From Linanthus parryae (lineage: Eukaryota > Streptophyta > Magnoliopsida > Ericales > Polemoniaceae): a DNA stretch of 64,000 nt. Each line of letters begins with the position of its first letter. The stretch's first letter is position 1. Of this stretch, positions 24,526 to 37,547 are shown one piece after another. A program made the position numbers and the translations under genes. The stretch lies in assembly GCA_023055425.1 (NCBI GenBank), contig JALGPY010000009.1:34267275-34331274 (forward strand), read 5' to 3'. A model generated the notes under the pieces. It was not told where the DNA came from and searched no databases. It saw nothing but the letters and a program-made list of their open reading frames with translations.

Positions 24526-25405
24526 AATTTGAACTCAAAACAGATTTATGTTATTAGGCCATATATTAATTTAAGATGGCTATGAAACTGGTACCAAACA
24601 GCTACTAATTACTAATTAGACATAGAGAGAGTATCCAATATGTCCCTTGATTATGGGTTTTTGAACTTAGAGAGAATTTAACTTGCAATAAGATAAAGAT
24701 AAACTTGTAGTCTCTTCAAGATATGTCTGTCATCGGAGGCTAGGAAGCCAATAATTAATTGCAACTTAAGTATGTTTATGAACATGATAAAACAATGAGA
24801 TAATAGGTGGGAGACAAACCAATCTTTGTTGCCAAGGATCCCTGCAATAAAGAAGAACAAAAGGTGAACCTTTTCAGAGCTGGTTTGGGCCAAAAGGAGA
24901 ATATTGTAAAGTGATATGTTTCTCTGTGGTCACCTCTTTTAAAGAGAATCTAAATCTTCCTTAAAATCTTATAGTAGTACTTCATTGATCAACTACCATG
25001 TGGTTAGTCTAAGCTTAAGGGCTAATAGCCATCATTACTTTTTTAAATCCCTCGATCAATTAATAATGGGTTCTCCATTTGGTAGAGCACATTGTATTTT
25101 ATATTTGCTCCAAGTGATCAGAAATAAAATACTCTCATGCTAGATTCTTAATCGTTCACTATGCGTTAATTCAAGGCATTAGCAGTCTCTCGTCGCCACT
25201 TGGTGACGGTTTCTCCTAACCTGGGTTCCATTTTCCTAATCACAACCCGGCTAACACTTGATCACATAGTGCTTGGCTAGCTTTATCCGTCCTTGTTTGT
25301 AGCTTGTTGTTTCTCACTTTCCTTCTTTATTTTGTATTTGGAACTCTCGGCTCCTACGAGCCTGTTTGTACCTTGCGTTTATGGTTATGTGATGATGACC
25401 CCTGA

Positions 25406-25455
25406 CCCCCCCCCCCCCCCCCAACCAAAAAAAAAAAAAGAAAAAAGAAAAAAAC
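25406..25455. repeat. Homopolymer run, C17 then A-rich
   Basis: Seventeen C residues, then AACC, then a long A-rich stretch with single G interruptions. Length is likely to be unreliable in assembly. Confidence 0.85.
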
Positions 25456-27065
25456 TCTGGCTTTACATGGTACGATAAATTTATATGTGCCGACATGAAG
25501 GAAAAGAATAAATTGCGGTCACAAAACCAGTACTATGCATAGCGTTATTACACAAAACCATTACTATGTGATCATGATTTACTCTCAGTTCTTTGGCACT
25601 TAACCAAAAAACATGTGAAAGCAGAGAGTAAAATATGTGTATACACAAATCATGATCACATAATTACTAATCGTTCAACTTCAGCCCATCTAGCACCCGC
25701 GCAGTGTCTACAGCATCTGTTGGATCTTCACTGTAAAATTCATAAATCTTCTTAAACTAACACGACAGTTCTTTTGCGTAGATATAATCGCTATCTTTAT
25801 CATTCGAGATGTAGATGAGTTATTCGGACGGACGTTTTAAGTTCGAAACAGAAAAAAATTAAGAGCTTAGGATCGGACTTCAATACGAGCTTGTCAATCC
25901 GAAATTTTTCATGTTATTTTGTCTTCTTGTGTGATTTTCAAAATTACTGTATCAAGCAAAAGCTTACCCTAGTACACAATCGAATAGTAGCCACTGCAAT
26001 CGGATGGTAGCAGGTGCAGTTTCCTACATATGCCCCAAACAAGAACCATAATCATTACCCTTCGGAATGTGGTTGAGTTGGTCAGGATTGCATTCTTAAT
26101 ACTTTGAATATTAGCTGTCTAGACTGCGAGCCGGATTTTTTCAAACTGATTTACTTCTCTAATGCGATTTTCAAACTATTGCAATAAAGCGGAGGTTTAC
26201 CCATACTACACCTAAGGTAGCAACTGCATGTTATCACGTTAATAAATATCATAATCCATTATAGCGTCTTTCACACTTAGACAAATGTATCACAACCATT
26301 AACGAATTGTATGTTCGAGTTAGCACAAAAGCTGAACTGTCGTAAATTGATATCGACAGATGAATGAGTTATTGGAGTGGTAAAAAGAGACCAGAAAGAC
26401 TGATCAACGAGACCAAATAAACTCTGTGCGTCTGGGAGTGGAAGTGAAATGCATGGCACATCAAACCAAGAAGAGAATCATCCTTTTTCCTTTTCAAACA
26501 AAACACAAATGGTACGTATCACCACTCATCACTACTGCAAAAGAGAAGTCGCTGTTATCAACATTCTAGAGAGAGAAAGTTAACTTCTAGTGAGAGAACA
26601 GTGAGAATGGGGTTGGAGACAAGAAGGACAGGAGTGGGGTGAGTTTTAACTTTCTTTCCATGCACCCAGCACCAACATTTGCCCGACCATTTTCAATGAC
26701 ATGTATTTTGTCCATTTGCATTCAAGGACCCGAATGTGAATACTTGAAAAGTTTTTCTTTTCTTCTATTTTCTGACAATTTCAACACGCTATTTATTGGT
26801 AAAATGGCTTCGTCAAAATTCTGTGGTTTCCCATCTGTCTAGACAGAATTAATTGTGAGGACCCTTTTTAATGCAAAAAGTTGATGGTAGGTTGTGTTCA
26901 CTACTGCTACAACCATGCAAGTCCCCCCCGAAAGTATCGCTGTTTTGTGCATTCATTGCTTGTAGGGTATGGTAGGGTGTACATTCAATGTATATTGAGT
27001 TTGCTGAATGATTTAAATTGTAAGTTGGCACCACTTATCGTGTTAAACGACAACAGGCTTGTCGC

Positions 27066-27197
27066 GGCTAGAAATCTTAATGCGGGTTAAGTGTCAGGCC
27101 CCGGGGGCAGAGCTACAGTGTGGCACGTGCCAGCTACAAATCTTAATGCAGGTTAACCATTGGACTCATGGTGGAGCTAGAGTGCGGCACGGTAAGG
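27066..27197. repeat. Imperfect tandem duplication, about 66 bp per unit
   Basis: Each unit opens GCTA-AAATCTTAATGC-GGTTAA and closes with GAGCTA-AGTG-GGCACG. The copies have diverged at several sites. Confidence 0.65.
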
Positions 27198-27313
27198 CAC
27201 GTGCTGCACTCTAATTTCCATAATAGCACTATTATCCCTGTATTTTATAGAATATTTCAATTGTCTCCTACGTAACTTATGAAATGCCCTATTCTTTTTT
27301 GAAATGTACACTT

Positions 27314-27674
27314 TAATAGAAGATGGGGTCAAATGCAATTAACACAAGTACAGAGGTCGGAATGAAGAGCTACAGAAGATGAAGATGAGGTGCTCTTAAG
27401 AGACAATCACAAATGATGGGGTCACTCTATCATTTCTTTGAACTTGTTTGAATACAAGTTCAAACAATGTCTAAAGGCGTCTGCGTATGCACTCTTCTTA
27501 GATTCTCATCCAACGGTCAAATGAGACCGTCAATTTTCTATCATATAATATCTCTTGTAAACCATAATCGTCATTATCTTCAATGGAATCATATTTCATC
27601 TTTTCTCTCTAATTATTCTTCATCTTCATACTCTTAGTTTTTCCAGAAATCTACAAACCTTCATACTTTTATCA
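27314..27674 (+). repeat. 5' LTR of the old copia element
   Basis: 361 bp. It is the uninterrupted partner of the LTR at 34733-35804 and shows the empty site of the MITE there (CTTCTTAGATTC). Confidence 0.85.
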
Positions 27675-27686
27675 TGGTATCATATC
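27675..27686 (+). other. Primer-binding site, initiator tRNA-Met type, degenerate
   Basis: TGGTATCATATC directly follows the LTR end; the consensus is TGGTATCAGAGC. Confidence 0.75.
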
Positions 27687-28274
27687 CCTAATCGGTCGCT
27701 CTTACTCTCTTTGCTCAAATCTCCGTTTATATTATCTTTATCATCCTCTTCCAATATATCTCTTACTTCAGTCTCTTCGGGATCTTCAAATCCCCTATAT
27801 CTTCTTTCTAATATCAACAATCTCATTCCATTTAAATTGGACTACAACAACTTTGTGTTTGGAAACATCAAATTTCTGCTGTTTCACGAAAGCAATCGGT
27901 TTTTGGGTATGTTGACGGTTCGATTCCTGAACCGTCGACACAGCTTATCGCCGCCGACGGCTCCACTACTCCAAATCCGGTACATGCATCATGGGTCTTG
28001 CAAGATCAGGCGATTCAAGTGCTAATCAATGCCACTCTCACTCTCCCAGGAAGCACTCATCCATGTTATAGGTTAATCATCGTCTTCTTCGATTTGGTCT
28101 ATGCTTGAACGCATGTATGCTTCCCTGACTCGTGCGAATATTTTACAACTCAAGCATGACATCCAAACTATCAAGAAAAAGTCTGATTTTGTTGATATTT
28201 ACATGCAAAAATTAAAGACTAATCGTGACAAGATTATGGTTGCTTATGTTGTTATTGATGATGAAGACACGTTG

Positions 28275-28510
28275 CTTCATTCATTCTTCATTCATTCTTC
28301 AGTCTTTTTATTTAAATGTAGCATTTTCTTCTCTTAAGCGCTCAGCCGAAGCCAATAGCCGCTACATTCATTCTTCAATCCCATTCTTGAAGCCTCTACC
28401 ACCACGTCCTCTACCACCACGTTCTCTTAACACTGATTATTTAAATGTAGCTTTTTCTTCTCTTAACACTGATTGCTACACTTTTCATTCTTCTCTTAAC
28501 ACTGACTGCC
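28275..28510 (+). other. Scrambled segment replacing part of copia gag
   Basis: Between DDEDTLLH and the Arg/Gly-rich tail the expected gag sequence is replaced by shuffled short repeats. TATTTAAATGTAGC plus TTTTCTTCTCTTA occurs twice (near 28310 and 28438), CATTCATTCTTC and TCTCTTAACACTG recur, and a 28-nt piece (28336-28363) matches the solo LTR at 30409-30436 with one mismatch. It looks like templated filler from end-joining repair. Confidence 0.55.
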
Positions 28511-29547
28511 ATATCGACCTCCTGGAGGCAGTGGCTCCTCTCGTGGTCATTACAGACCACCAGGAAGTCGATATGGCGGTCACAGAAGGGGGAGAAATGG
28601 AAATGGTCGAGGTGGGAGTAGATTTGACTCCCACAGGGGTAGATCTAAGACTTATAATACCTAGAACAGAAACTCTGGTTATTTCACCAGCACTGGAAAT
28701 CCTATAAATTGACAAATATGTGGCCATGATTACCACTCTAGCTGATTGTTAGTATAGGATGGACTACTCCTATCAAGCCAAAAATCCTTCTACGCATCTC
28801 ACCGCCTATTCTGCAAGCAATGCTACTTCTTCATCTTCTCAGCCTACATATTGGTGCTACAAATCATTTGACAACTGATCATTACAAGTTGAATATGGCT
28901 GAACCTTATGTTGGAACTGATTAAGTTGCAATTGGTAATGGTAACCCTTTGCCAATCACACACTCTGGTAAAGCTATTTTATCCACACCTAATCATACTT
29001 TCAATCTGTCAAATTCCTTACTTGTTCCTGAATTGGCAACCAATTGGTTATATGTGTACAAGCTTTGTGTTGAAGATAACTGTAGATTCATTTTTTATGT
29101 TGTTTCCTTTTCAATTCAAGACAAGGCTACGGGTCAAACCCTTTACCATGGTCAGAGTAAGAATGGTCTATATGTAATTCACTCTGGTTGCTTTCCTAAG
29201 AGTCCAGTCACTGCTTATTTGGGACACAAAGTTTTTGCTCCTATCTGGAACTCTAGATTAGGACATCCAATTAAAGACATTTTACATCAAATGTTACATT
29301 TTATTTCTGTTTCTACTTGTTCAGACTCATTATGCAAATCTTGTCTTGAAAGCAAGATGACTAGACTTCCTTACAAGTTATCTACTACTTCTTCTCAGAC
29401 ACCTTTATCTATGCTTCTTTCAGATGTATGGAGTCCTGCTTCTTTCGAGTCTTTAAATGGCTTCAGGTATTGTGTGATATTTATTGATGGCTACTCTAGA
29501 TTTACATGGCTGTTTGGTTTATATCATAAGTCTGATGTTGCTTCTGT

Positions 29548-32235
29548 TGTAATACCCCGTCTAATTCCTAAGGGTAAAATAGTAATTTGGGAGGTAAAAT
29601 AAATTATCGTTCTTTTAATCGTGTGAGATTTTAGAAAGCGCTAGACTAATAACCGTAAATAAATACGCGAACGTTTCTTTATTTCTAGTCGTGACCGCGT
29701 GTGCGACTATCGCGAGATGTTGTGCGTGTACTAACCCAATCACCGTAGTGGCAAGTACACCCACCACACTCAATCATTTTTCATTTCTCACTATTTAATC
29801 AAATGAAAATCTTTTCTTTATTTTCATATTCTTCTTCCTTTGTCTTCACGGCAAAGTTCACCATCGCCGCTTCCATTCTACATCGCCCTCCTCACCGCCC
29901 ACTTCTCCCTCTATTTAAACCCTCTGCATCTTCCTGATACACCCATGGCAGCCACCGCAGCCACCACATCCTCCAGTCTCGCCACCATCATCATCATCAT
30001 CGCCTTCAACACCACCACCATTAAAACCATCACCTCCACCTTCTCCTCCCTCTCTCTGCCCCTCATATGTCTCGTTGTTCTTAGCCAAGAGGGTCAGTAG
30101 CAGCAGCTGGTAGCAGCCACCAACCAACAACATCCCTGCCACCGTCGGGAACAACCACCCGAAGCCACCACCACCTCATTTTCTTCTCCCTCTCCACTCT
30201 GTTACTCTCTCGACCCTCCTATCTCTGTCCAGACCCCAGAGACAGAACAAGATGCTGAAACATAAGCAACAACAAGCAACAGCAGTAGCCAACGAAGAAC
30301 TCCGGTGAAACTCCATATTTTCTGGCGAAGAAGTTGGTCAAGCACCATCGGTGCTACCCACCCCTCCATCAGACCCTCTCGACTCTAAAGGGTCCGACCA
30401 AGCTTCAGAAGCGCTCAGCCGAAGCCAATAGTCGCTGGATCAGCCCCGTCCCCCATCACCTACGGCGCCGCCGACGTCGACCCGCTTGAATTCTTGGTCG
30501 TCTCTCGCGTTTGTTGGGTCGGGTATGCTCTAAATCACCCTCTTGTTCATTTTAAGTTATCAAAATCATGTCTTGCATGCTTGAATCCGTGTTTAGATCG
30601 GTCAATTTGAGAGTTCTTGTTAGGGGGTTAAAGTGTATTTTACATAAGATAGGTGTAAGGTAGAGGAAGGTGTTGGTACTTTAAGGGATCCTTGGGGGAA
30701 CTAGTTGTATTATGCATATTCTATTTTATTTAACTTATTAAAACTCTATTAGTTGTGTATTAAAACTATCATATAAGCATATAATCTTCTTGTCATGTAA
30801 TATATTTATAGCAAACTATCATTTCAATGTTGATAAATCATTTTCTTGGAAAAGAAGCTAGATAAAATAATTTGTGAATATATACTTCTAATACTAAATG
30901 TCGCATTTGTTTGATTTAAATAAATAGTGTGTTTCAAACAGTTAATCGTGAATCTTTTATCAGGAATCAGATATTGTCCTCTAGCTAAATCATTTTTTTA
31001 TAAATATAGCAAATGCTTTTTTTATTAATATTGTTAGTGATTTTAATATTACTTGCTTATTTTGATAAAGATTATAAGTATTGATTAGATTACTATATAT
31101 ATGTGACTTAAAGACGGTTCTTATTGGGCTTTATTGGGGAATCGTAAGAATTGAACCTAGTTATGCGACGTAGCCAGGTGTCTGTGCAGTATAAGTGCTT
31201 TCTTTATTTAGATGTATCATTGTTGTAATTAGAAAATTAGTAATCGTAGGTGACATGTTCATCGACGGGGACTACGAACGTATGTAGGAGCTTGTATGTG
31301 AAAATTGCTATGGACTAAGTTTAGTATACATGCCAAGTCTTGTGTGCCTAGTCCTCCGTGTCAAACATGATTTTTATACATGTCTCAAAATTATGCTTTA
31401 ATGGGTTTTAACTTGGCACATGTTCGATTTTTTGACTTATTCTTTGAAAATTCTCACACAATAATTAAAAATCCTTAACAATGTAAGTGAAAAGAGTTGT
31501 GGGTGTAACGTCATTTGGATGATTATCGTTTGGTTTGACCCATTGTTGTTTAGCCTGGTTGCCATTGCCCCGGGTTGGCTCTTTGTACTCACTCCTTCTG
31601 GGCACAAAGACCATGTTAGGGGGTGTCGACACTTAAGGTTTTGGTAGCGGGTTTGGGATATTTGTGTATGATTGAATTTTCCTTGTTCAACTCAATATCA
31701 AAGATGGAATTGATGTTTGGAAGATTATTAAAGGGAAACTGGATCCTTGTGCCTGAATGAGGATTTTCAGACTTGGATATGGAATTTTGGCTAAATAATG
31801 TCTTTTATATGGCTGGCTATTGCCGGACACTTGAGGATTTTTATTACTTAACTGTCTTTTACTTCCGATGTCACTGTTATTATTTACTGTTTCACTTAAA
31901 TCATCTCCTCCGTGTTTGACATGCTTGGGTGTTGCTCACTCAGTATTTATCACTGACTTTGAAAACAGCGGTTCTTGTTTTCCTTCCCACCGTAGGTCTC
32001 GGAGCTGAGACTATGGTTTGGCTGGGCGCGAGACTCAACTAGAGTGACTTCACAAGTAGTATCTAGAAATTGTTAGTTAATCACTGTGTAATAGTGACCA
32101 GCTCATGTATGAGATTCAGATCTTAATATAGTTGTTTAATAGTATGAATTGTGGATTGTATTGCTTTTGAGTTCCGCCGTTACTTTTAGCATCGCCCTCC
32201 CGGTCTTGTTCGAGCTAGATAAGGGGGTTGTTGCA
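29548..32235 (+). mobile_element. Solo LTR of a Tekay/Del-like Ty3/gypsy element, 2688 bp
   Basis: Starts TGTAATACCCCGTC, a typical start of Tekay/Del LTRs, and ends GGGGGTTGTTGCA. Exact 5-bp duplications TCTGT flank it (29543-29547 and 32236-32240). Across one copy the host copia integrase frame rejoins (SDVASV then FPKFELY). No gag-pol lies inside. Internal stretches are proline/threonine-codon-rich and AT-rich. This is what remains after LTR-LTR recombination. Orientation is by the TGTAATACCCC end. Confidence 0.85.
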
Positions 32236-34732
32236 TCTGTCTTCCCTAAATTCGAACTTTACATTAAGAAATTGTTGGGTCATTCTATAATTGTTATTAG
32301 ATCAGATGGTGGAGGTGAATGCATATCATATATCTTCCAACATGTGTTATCTGATAGTGGCATTTCTTATCAAATGTTTTTCACACACACCACAACAAAA
32401 TGGTGTGGCTGAAAGAAAACACGGACATGTAGTTGAAACTGTCATTACTCTGTTACAACATGCTTCTATGCCAAAATTTATGTGGTATCATGCTGTGTGC
32501 ACTGCTATATATCTTATCAACATAATGCCAAGTAAGGTGACTAATAACAAGCCTCCCTTTGATATATTATTTCACAAGAAACCTGATTACAATTTCTTAA
32601 AAACTTTTGGTTGGGCATGCTATCTTTATTTAAGACCTTACACACACTCTAAGCTTGATGCAAGAACTAAACAATGTGTTTTATTGGGTATTCCACACAA
32701 CACAAATGTTATTTATGTCATGACATGTCTGCACATAGAATTTACATCACCAGATATGTAATTTTTGATGAAACTCTGTTCCCTTATCATTCAGAAATTT
32801 CTCATACTGATACTCACTGTTCTTCTCCTAAACCTACTCACACCACTGTTTTTGTGATGTGCCATGTGCTACTATTGTTCCTCCTTCTACCAAAATGTGT
32901 GAGGAGCTTATGTCCAACATTACTCAAACACCAATGATGAATGCAAGTCCCAGATAAGAAATACACACAGATGGTGTTGACACCGGCTCTGTGAGGGTAG
33001 AAATGCACACAACTTGAGTCAACACCAGACCTGTGAGGGTATCTATGACTCATTCACAAAACAATTATGAGGTGCCTACATCTAGCAATCAAGAGCAATC
33101 TGCTCCTGCTCAAGCTCCCACACAAGAAGGAGTAGGACACCATATGCAAACAAGGAGCAAATATGGTATATCTGAAAAAAAAAGGTGGATTTTCTGTTAC
33201 TGTTTCTTCTAAAGATCCTACTTCTTTCACTTAAACAAATAAACACAGTCATTGGAAAATGGCTATGACAGATGAATACAACAGTTTGGTGACACAAAAC
33301 ACTTGGTGTGTTGTTCAACCACCACTCAAAGCCAATATTGTTGGTAATAAGTGGGTGTACAGAACAAAATATAATCCAGATTGATATATTGCTAGACACA
33401 AAGACATACTTGTTGCAAAGGGGTTTCATCAAACTCCTCGCATATGTTTTGATGAGACTTTCAGTCCTGTCATTAAACACACCACACAGTAAGATCATTT
33501 TGACTATGGCTATCACTTTTGACTGGCAATTATTTCATGTTAAGAATGCCCTTTTACATGGTCATTTAAAAGAAGTTGTTTACATGACACAACCGCAAGG
33601 TTTTATCAATTATGCATTTCCTAATCATGTTTGCAACTTGCAGAAATCACTTTATGGGTTAACACAAGCTCCAAGAGCTTGGTTTGAAAGGTTCACTTTC
33701 TACATTCTCTCTTGGATTTATTACTTCTGGAGCTGACTCATCCATGTTCATGACATACTGGTAGCAAACTTACTCTCCTCTTATTAAATGTTGATGATAA
33801 CAGGTAGTGATTCAAAATACATAAACTTCTTGATCAAAAAGTTATACACTGAGTTTGACATGAAAAACTTTTGCCCTTTGAATTATTTTCTGGGTTTAGA
33901 AATCAAAAGAACTAATTCCGGCACTTTTGTTCATCAAACAAAATATGTACATGATCTTTTGGACAAGTTCAACATGACTCATTGCAAAACCATGTATCAC
34001 TCACATGTCTCCCGGTGCAAAGTAACATGTTCATGAAGGAACTCTGCTGCATGATTTTACTCCTTGCAGACAGTTAGTTGGAGCATTACAATATCTCAGT
34101 TTTATAAGACCGTATATTTGTTTTTCTGTTAACCACATATGTCACTTTATGCATGCACCAACTGACACACATTTAATTGCTGCTAAAAGGATTTTGAGAT
34201 ACCTCCAGCGAACTAAATTTCATGGTATTCACTATCAAAAAGGACACTTACCCATCCAAGCATATAGTGATGCTGATTGGGCAGGTAACCTAACTGATAG
34301 GAGAAGCACCACTAGACTGGTTATCTATATGGGCCAAAATCCTATACATTGGGACTCAAAGAAACAACCCACTGTTGCTAGGTCCTCAGATGAAGCTGAA
34401 TCTCGGCCTTAGCCACCACAGCAGCAGAACTTTCTTTGATACAAACTATGTTTATGGAAGTAGGTCTTAGAATGCCTCATGCTCCTACAATTTGGTGTGA
34501 TAGTATGTCTGCAATAGCCATGTCTGTCAATCCAGTTCAACACCCCAAAACCAAAAACATTGAATTGGACTATCACTATGTTAGTGAAAAGGTTGTGAGA
34601 TAACTCATTAGAGTTTCTTTATTGTAGGTAAAGATCAGGTAGCTGACATCTTCACAAAAGCTTTTAAATATCACTTTCAGCTTCATAAAGACGAACTCGT
34701 GATAGCTACGCCACCATGAGTTTGAGGAGGAG

Positions 34733-35804
34733 TAATAAGAAGGGATCAAATGCAATTAACAGAAGTACAGAGGTCAGAATGAAGAGTTGCAGAAGATGAG
34801 GTGATGTTAAGAGACAATCACAAATGATGGGGTCACTTTATCATTTCTATGGACTTGTTTGAATACAGTTCCAAAGTCTAGAGGCATATGCGTATGCACT
34901 CTTCTTAGGGCATCTCCAACCCCATGCGAGGAGGGGGAGGGGGAAGAGGAAAATCGTATAAAAATGTGGTTCATGTCCAACCCCATGGGGGGAGGGGGAG
35001 GGGGTGCTATGGGGATAAATTTTGTCTTGGGTGAGGGATGGTTAGGGGGGATTTCCCCATGGACATCCCCTCCCCCTCCCCCTACATGGAATGATTAATT
35101 AATTGAATATTTGATAATTTTAATTACACATACTAATATTTTGTGATTATATTATGTATTTTATTATTATGATTAATAAATTTTATTTTGTATTATTTTT
35201 TAAAATTAATAATGTATTCACGATTGCTGGAAAGTATATTTACGAAAAGTCATTGTTATCTTATTTTTTTTTGAAATTTAATAAAACTTTTTTTTATACT
35301 GTTAACAATTATAATTTCAATAATTAAAAAACACGGTTAAAAATGTCAAATTTATTCAATGATAACGATACTAAACATATCATTGATATTATTAACATCT
35401 TTTTGTGTGTATGTGTATTGGTAAACAATTTTGCATGTACTTTTTTTGGTATTAATAATTTATTTTTAAATCATTAAATATATATTACAAACTAATTTTT
35501 AGAGTGGAGGAAAAAATGGGTTGGAGACGATTAGTAGTTTGGCGGAAGGGAAGGGGAAAAATGGTGGGCCTGTGAAGGGAGGAGGAGGGGGAGGTGAGGG
35601 GAAGGGAAAAAAACCATGGTTGGAGATGCTCTTAGATTCTCATCCAACGGTCACAAATGAGACCATTGATTTCTATCATATAAATATCTCTTGTAAACCA
35701 TAATCGTCATTATCTTCAATGGAATCATCTTTTCTCTCTAATTGTTCTTCATCTTCATACTCTTAGGTTTTTCCAGAAATCTTCAAATCTTCATACTTTT
35801 ATCA
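34733..35804 (+). repeat. 3' LTR of the old copia element, with MITE inside
   Basis: 1072 bp including a 724-bp MITE and its extra TTA. The remaining sequence aligns to 27314-27674 with several substitutions. Confidence 0.85.
34908..35631. mobile_element. Tourist-like (PIF/Harbinger) MITE with G-rich ends
   Basis: Terminal inverted repeats GGGCATCTCCAACC and its complement GGTTGGAGATGCTC, flanked by TTA (34905-34907 and 35632-35634). The partner LTR at 27314-27674 shows the empty TTA site. Ends are runs of GGGGGAGGGGG type and the centre is AT-rich. It is homologous in inverse orientation to 58458-59289. No transposase frame is present. Confidence 0.88.
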
Positions 35805-37547
35805 CAATTGTGCCCCAGTACTTGGTACTTTCTAACTCAGCCCCTGGCCGGGTCAATCAGTACTAACCCGGCCCCCTTCACTCGACCCACAACCCGCTCC
35901 AAAACCGCCCAACCCTGCCCACATGATACAACCAACACCAATTCCACGACCAAATCCCTAGCACACCACCGATTTCGCATCCACCACAATTCCAGAGTTG
36001 GACGTCATTACCAATAAAACATAGTCATTCTCCTCGTCTGATGGTTGAACGAGAGAGACAGAAAATAACAGAACTAATGCGGCAAAATCATCAAGTGGGG
36101 GTTTCAGTCAACTGACACCGAACAGTATTAGGGCAAAGAAGTCGTCGAATTTTATGTATCCGCCGGAATTTTTGTTTCCGCTTCTTTTTATAACTTTTCT
36201 ATGTACTTACCGTTCATTTCCTTTCATTTTCTTTTCTTTTGTTTTTTTTTTTTATTTTCTTTCCATTTCCGTCCCAAACACAGCCGTATCTCAGGCCAGT
36301 TAAGTAACGTCATATGCCATGCAAACATGTATAGGTTTTAAATTTTGTTTCATCTCCCCTACTACTGGAGATGCTATAATTTAAGGTACATTTGAAAATT
36401 GGAAAATCATGTCTGATACAGTTTATGAATTATTCGCTCCAGTGCCAATTGATAGTTTGAGGTGGAAACCTTGAACTTTAAAGATGGGTAGAAAACATGT
36501 CCTGTCCTGCAACAATATTTTAACTAGCTCCAAGTTAGAAGTATGGAATGTTAAATTATGTGCAGGCTGGATTCGGCTGGACCATTCAGTGGATCAACGC
36601 TTGTGTGATATTTATCAGTCCACCCAAAAAAATGCCCAAATTGTCAGTAGATTGCAACAAATATAAACTTTTTTATGACGTGAGAATTATTTATAACAAT
36701 GGATGAAACATTGTTGTGGTGCAATAGATTGCAAATGCCATGAGAGAGATAAGACATGACTGATGACCCAATTGAGAAGTGCTCCTAGACATACAGAAAC
36801 AGAGAAGAAGAAGAAAAAAGTGTCAAATACCTCCCCTTTATAATAGTTTTTGAATATGAATATAATTTTTAGTAGCTTTAATATAATCAAAAACTTCCTT
36901 TGATGAAAATAATGATGTAGTTGCTTAGTGGAAAGAAAGATAAAACTGAAAACTTCTAAATTGTGCCCCTCTTGACCAACTCCTATCTCCGCCACTGCCC
37001 ACTTATTCACCTGCCATGTTCATCACATAATGACCAGACTCGTGCATAATTCAGATAATGAAACCATTGCTATGAGTGTCGAACATGCATGCTGCTTAGC
37101 TGAGGGGGGCAATATGAGACAATTGGAAGTGAAGATGGTAGTGTAAGATTCAGCCTAAATCACGTGGGGTGTAAGAGGCCGTAATGAAATACTTGAAGTC
37201 ATCGCTAGCTGCAGTTTTCTAGCAGCCATAACGTGAAGCTCATTGACCCCGTGAACAAATGTAGGCAACACACACATGCCAGTTTTCACAGGAATAATAT
37301 ACCCATCATCCCTCAATAATAGTAGTATTGAAGTTGCTAGAGTTGACATGGTAAATGAAGCGAACATGGAAAGAGATGCACAAAGAAGCCTTCTATCGGT
37401 AAATAAAATAAGAGAACTAACTCCTTTTATTAATACGGAACCCAGGTTTGTTAACTTACAATTGCTTTATTCGTGTAACATATAATCTGCATATCACACA
37501 CACACGTACCTCTGATCGAACGCCCACAAATGAATTCCCCATATCCA
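35805..37547. other. 3' flank of the sialidase-like gene, no other gene seen
   Basis: AT-rich DNA between the copia element and the stop codon of the minus-strand gene. A T-rich tract lies near 36240. At 36955-37005 the minus strand reads like the common dispersed motif around GTGGCGGAGATAGGA. The poly-A site of the gene should fall near its right side, but I cannot place it. Confidence 0.5.

Larger units (their letters stand above)
24526..27313. other. Intergenic sequence with no recognised gene
   Basis: No frame here has a recognisable domain. It holds a C-run followed by A-run (25406-25455) and an imperfect 66-bp tandem duplication (27066-27197). Two related AT-rich blocks near 25930-26030 and 26150-26230 share a TTACCC-TA-TACAC and GTAGC-ACTGC pattern, suggesting a decayed dispersed repeat. 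Confidence 0.5.
28101..34719 (+). pseudogene. Ty1/copia gag-pol, decayed and interrupted
   Basis: Gag is recognisable around 28101-28260 and again as an Arg/Gly-rich tail near 28510-28640, followed by RMDYSYQAKNPS. Protease-side residues (GATNHLTTDHYKLN) come near 28860. GAG-pre-integrase and integrase run 29170-29547 (SRLGHP, CKSCLESK, LSDVWSP, FIDGYSRFTW), break at the solo LTR, and resume at 32236 (IRSDGGGE, PQQNGVAERKH). RT follows at 33290-34030 (QGFINYAFPNHVC, KSLYGL-QAPRAWFERF) and RNase H at 34149-34719 (AYSDADWAGN, ADIFTKAF). Stops and frameshifts are many. Confidence 0.8.
27314..35804 (+). mobile_element. Old Ty1/copia retrotransposon carrying a solo LTR and a MITE
   Basis: Homologous LTRs at 27314-27674 and 34733-35804 flank a decayed gag-pol on the plus strand. 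The right LTR is longer only because it holds a 724-bp MITE. Both LTRs start TAATA-GAAG rather than TG and end TTTTATCA. Flanking pentamers are CACTT (left) and CAATT (right), a likely decayed duplication. A tRNA-Met-type primer site follows the left LTR, and GAGGAGGAG precedes the right one. Confidence 0.85.

Noticed and set aside
24830..24900. Possible minus-strand exon GSLATKIGLSPTYYLIVL after a TATTGCAG acceptor
   Set aside because: No convincing donor follows, no neighbouring exon was found, and I could not assign the peptide to a family.
25671..25760. Minus-strand coding-like stretch ending KIYEFYSEDPTDAV and onward to a stop
   Set aside because: It resembles a terminal exon, but the frame has an in-frame stop just upstream, the acceptor has a poor pyrimidine tract, and no partner exon or known family was found. 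A repeat is equally likely.
29840..30154. Thr/Pro/Ile-rich frames inside the long solo LTR
   Set aside because: Low-complexity codon repeats (ACC, ATC) in an LTR give open frames on both strands. No domain is present.
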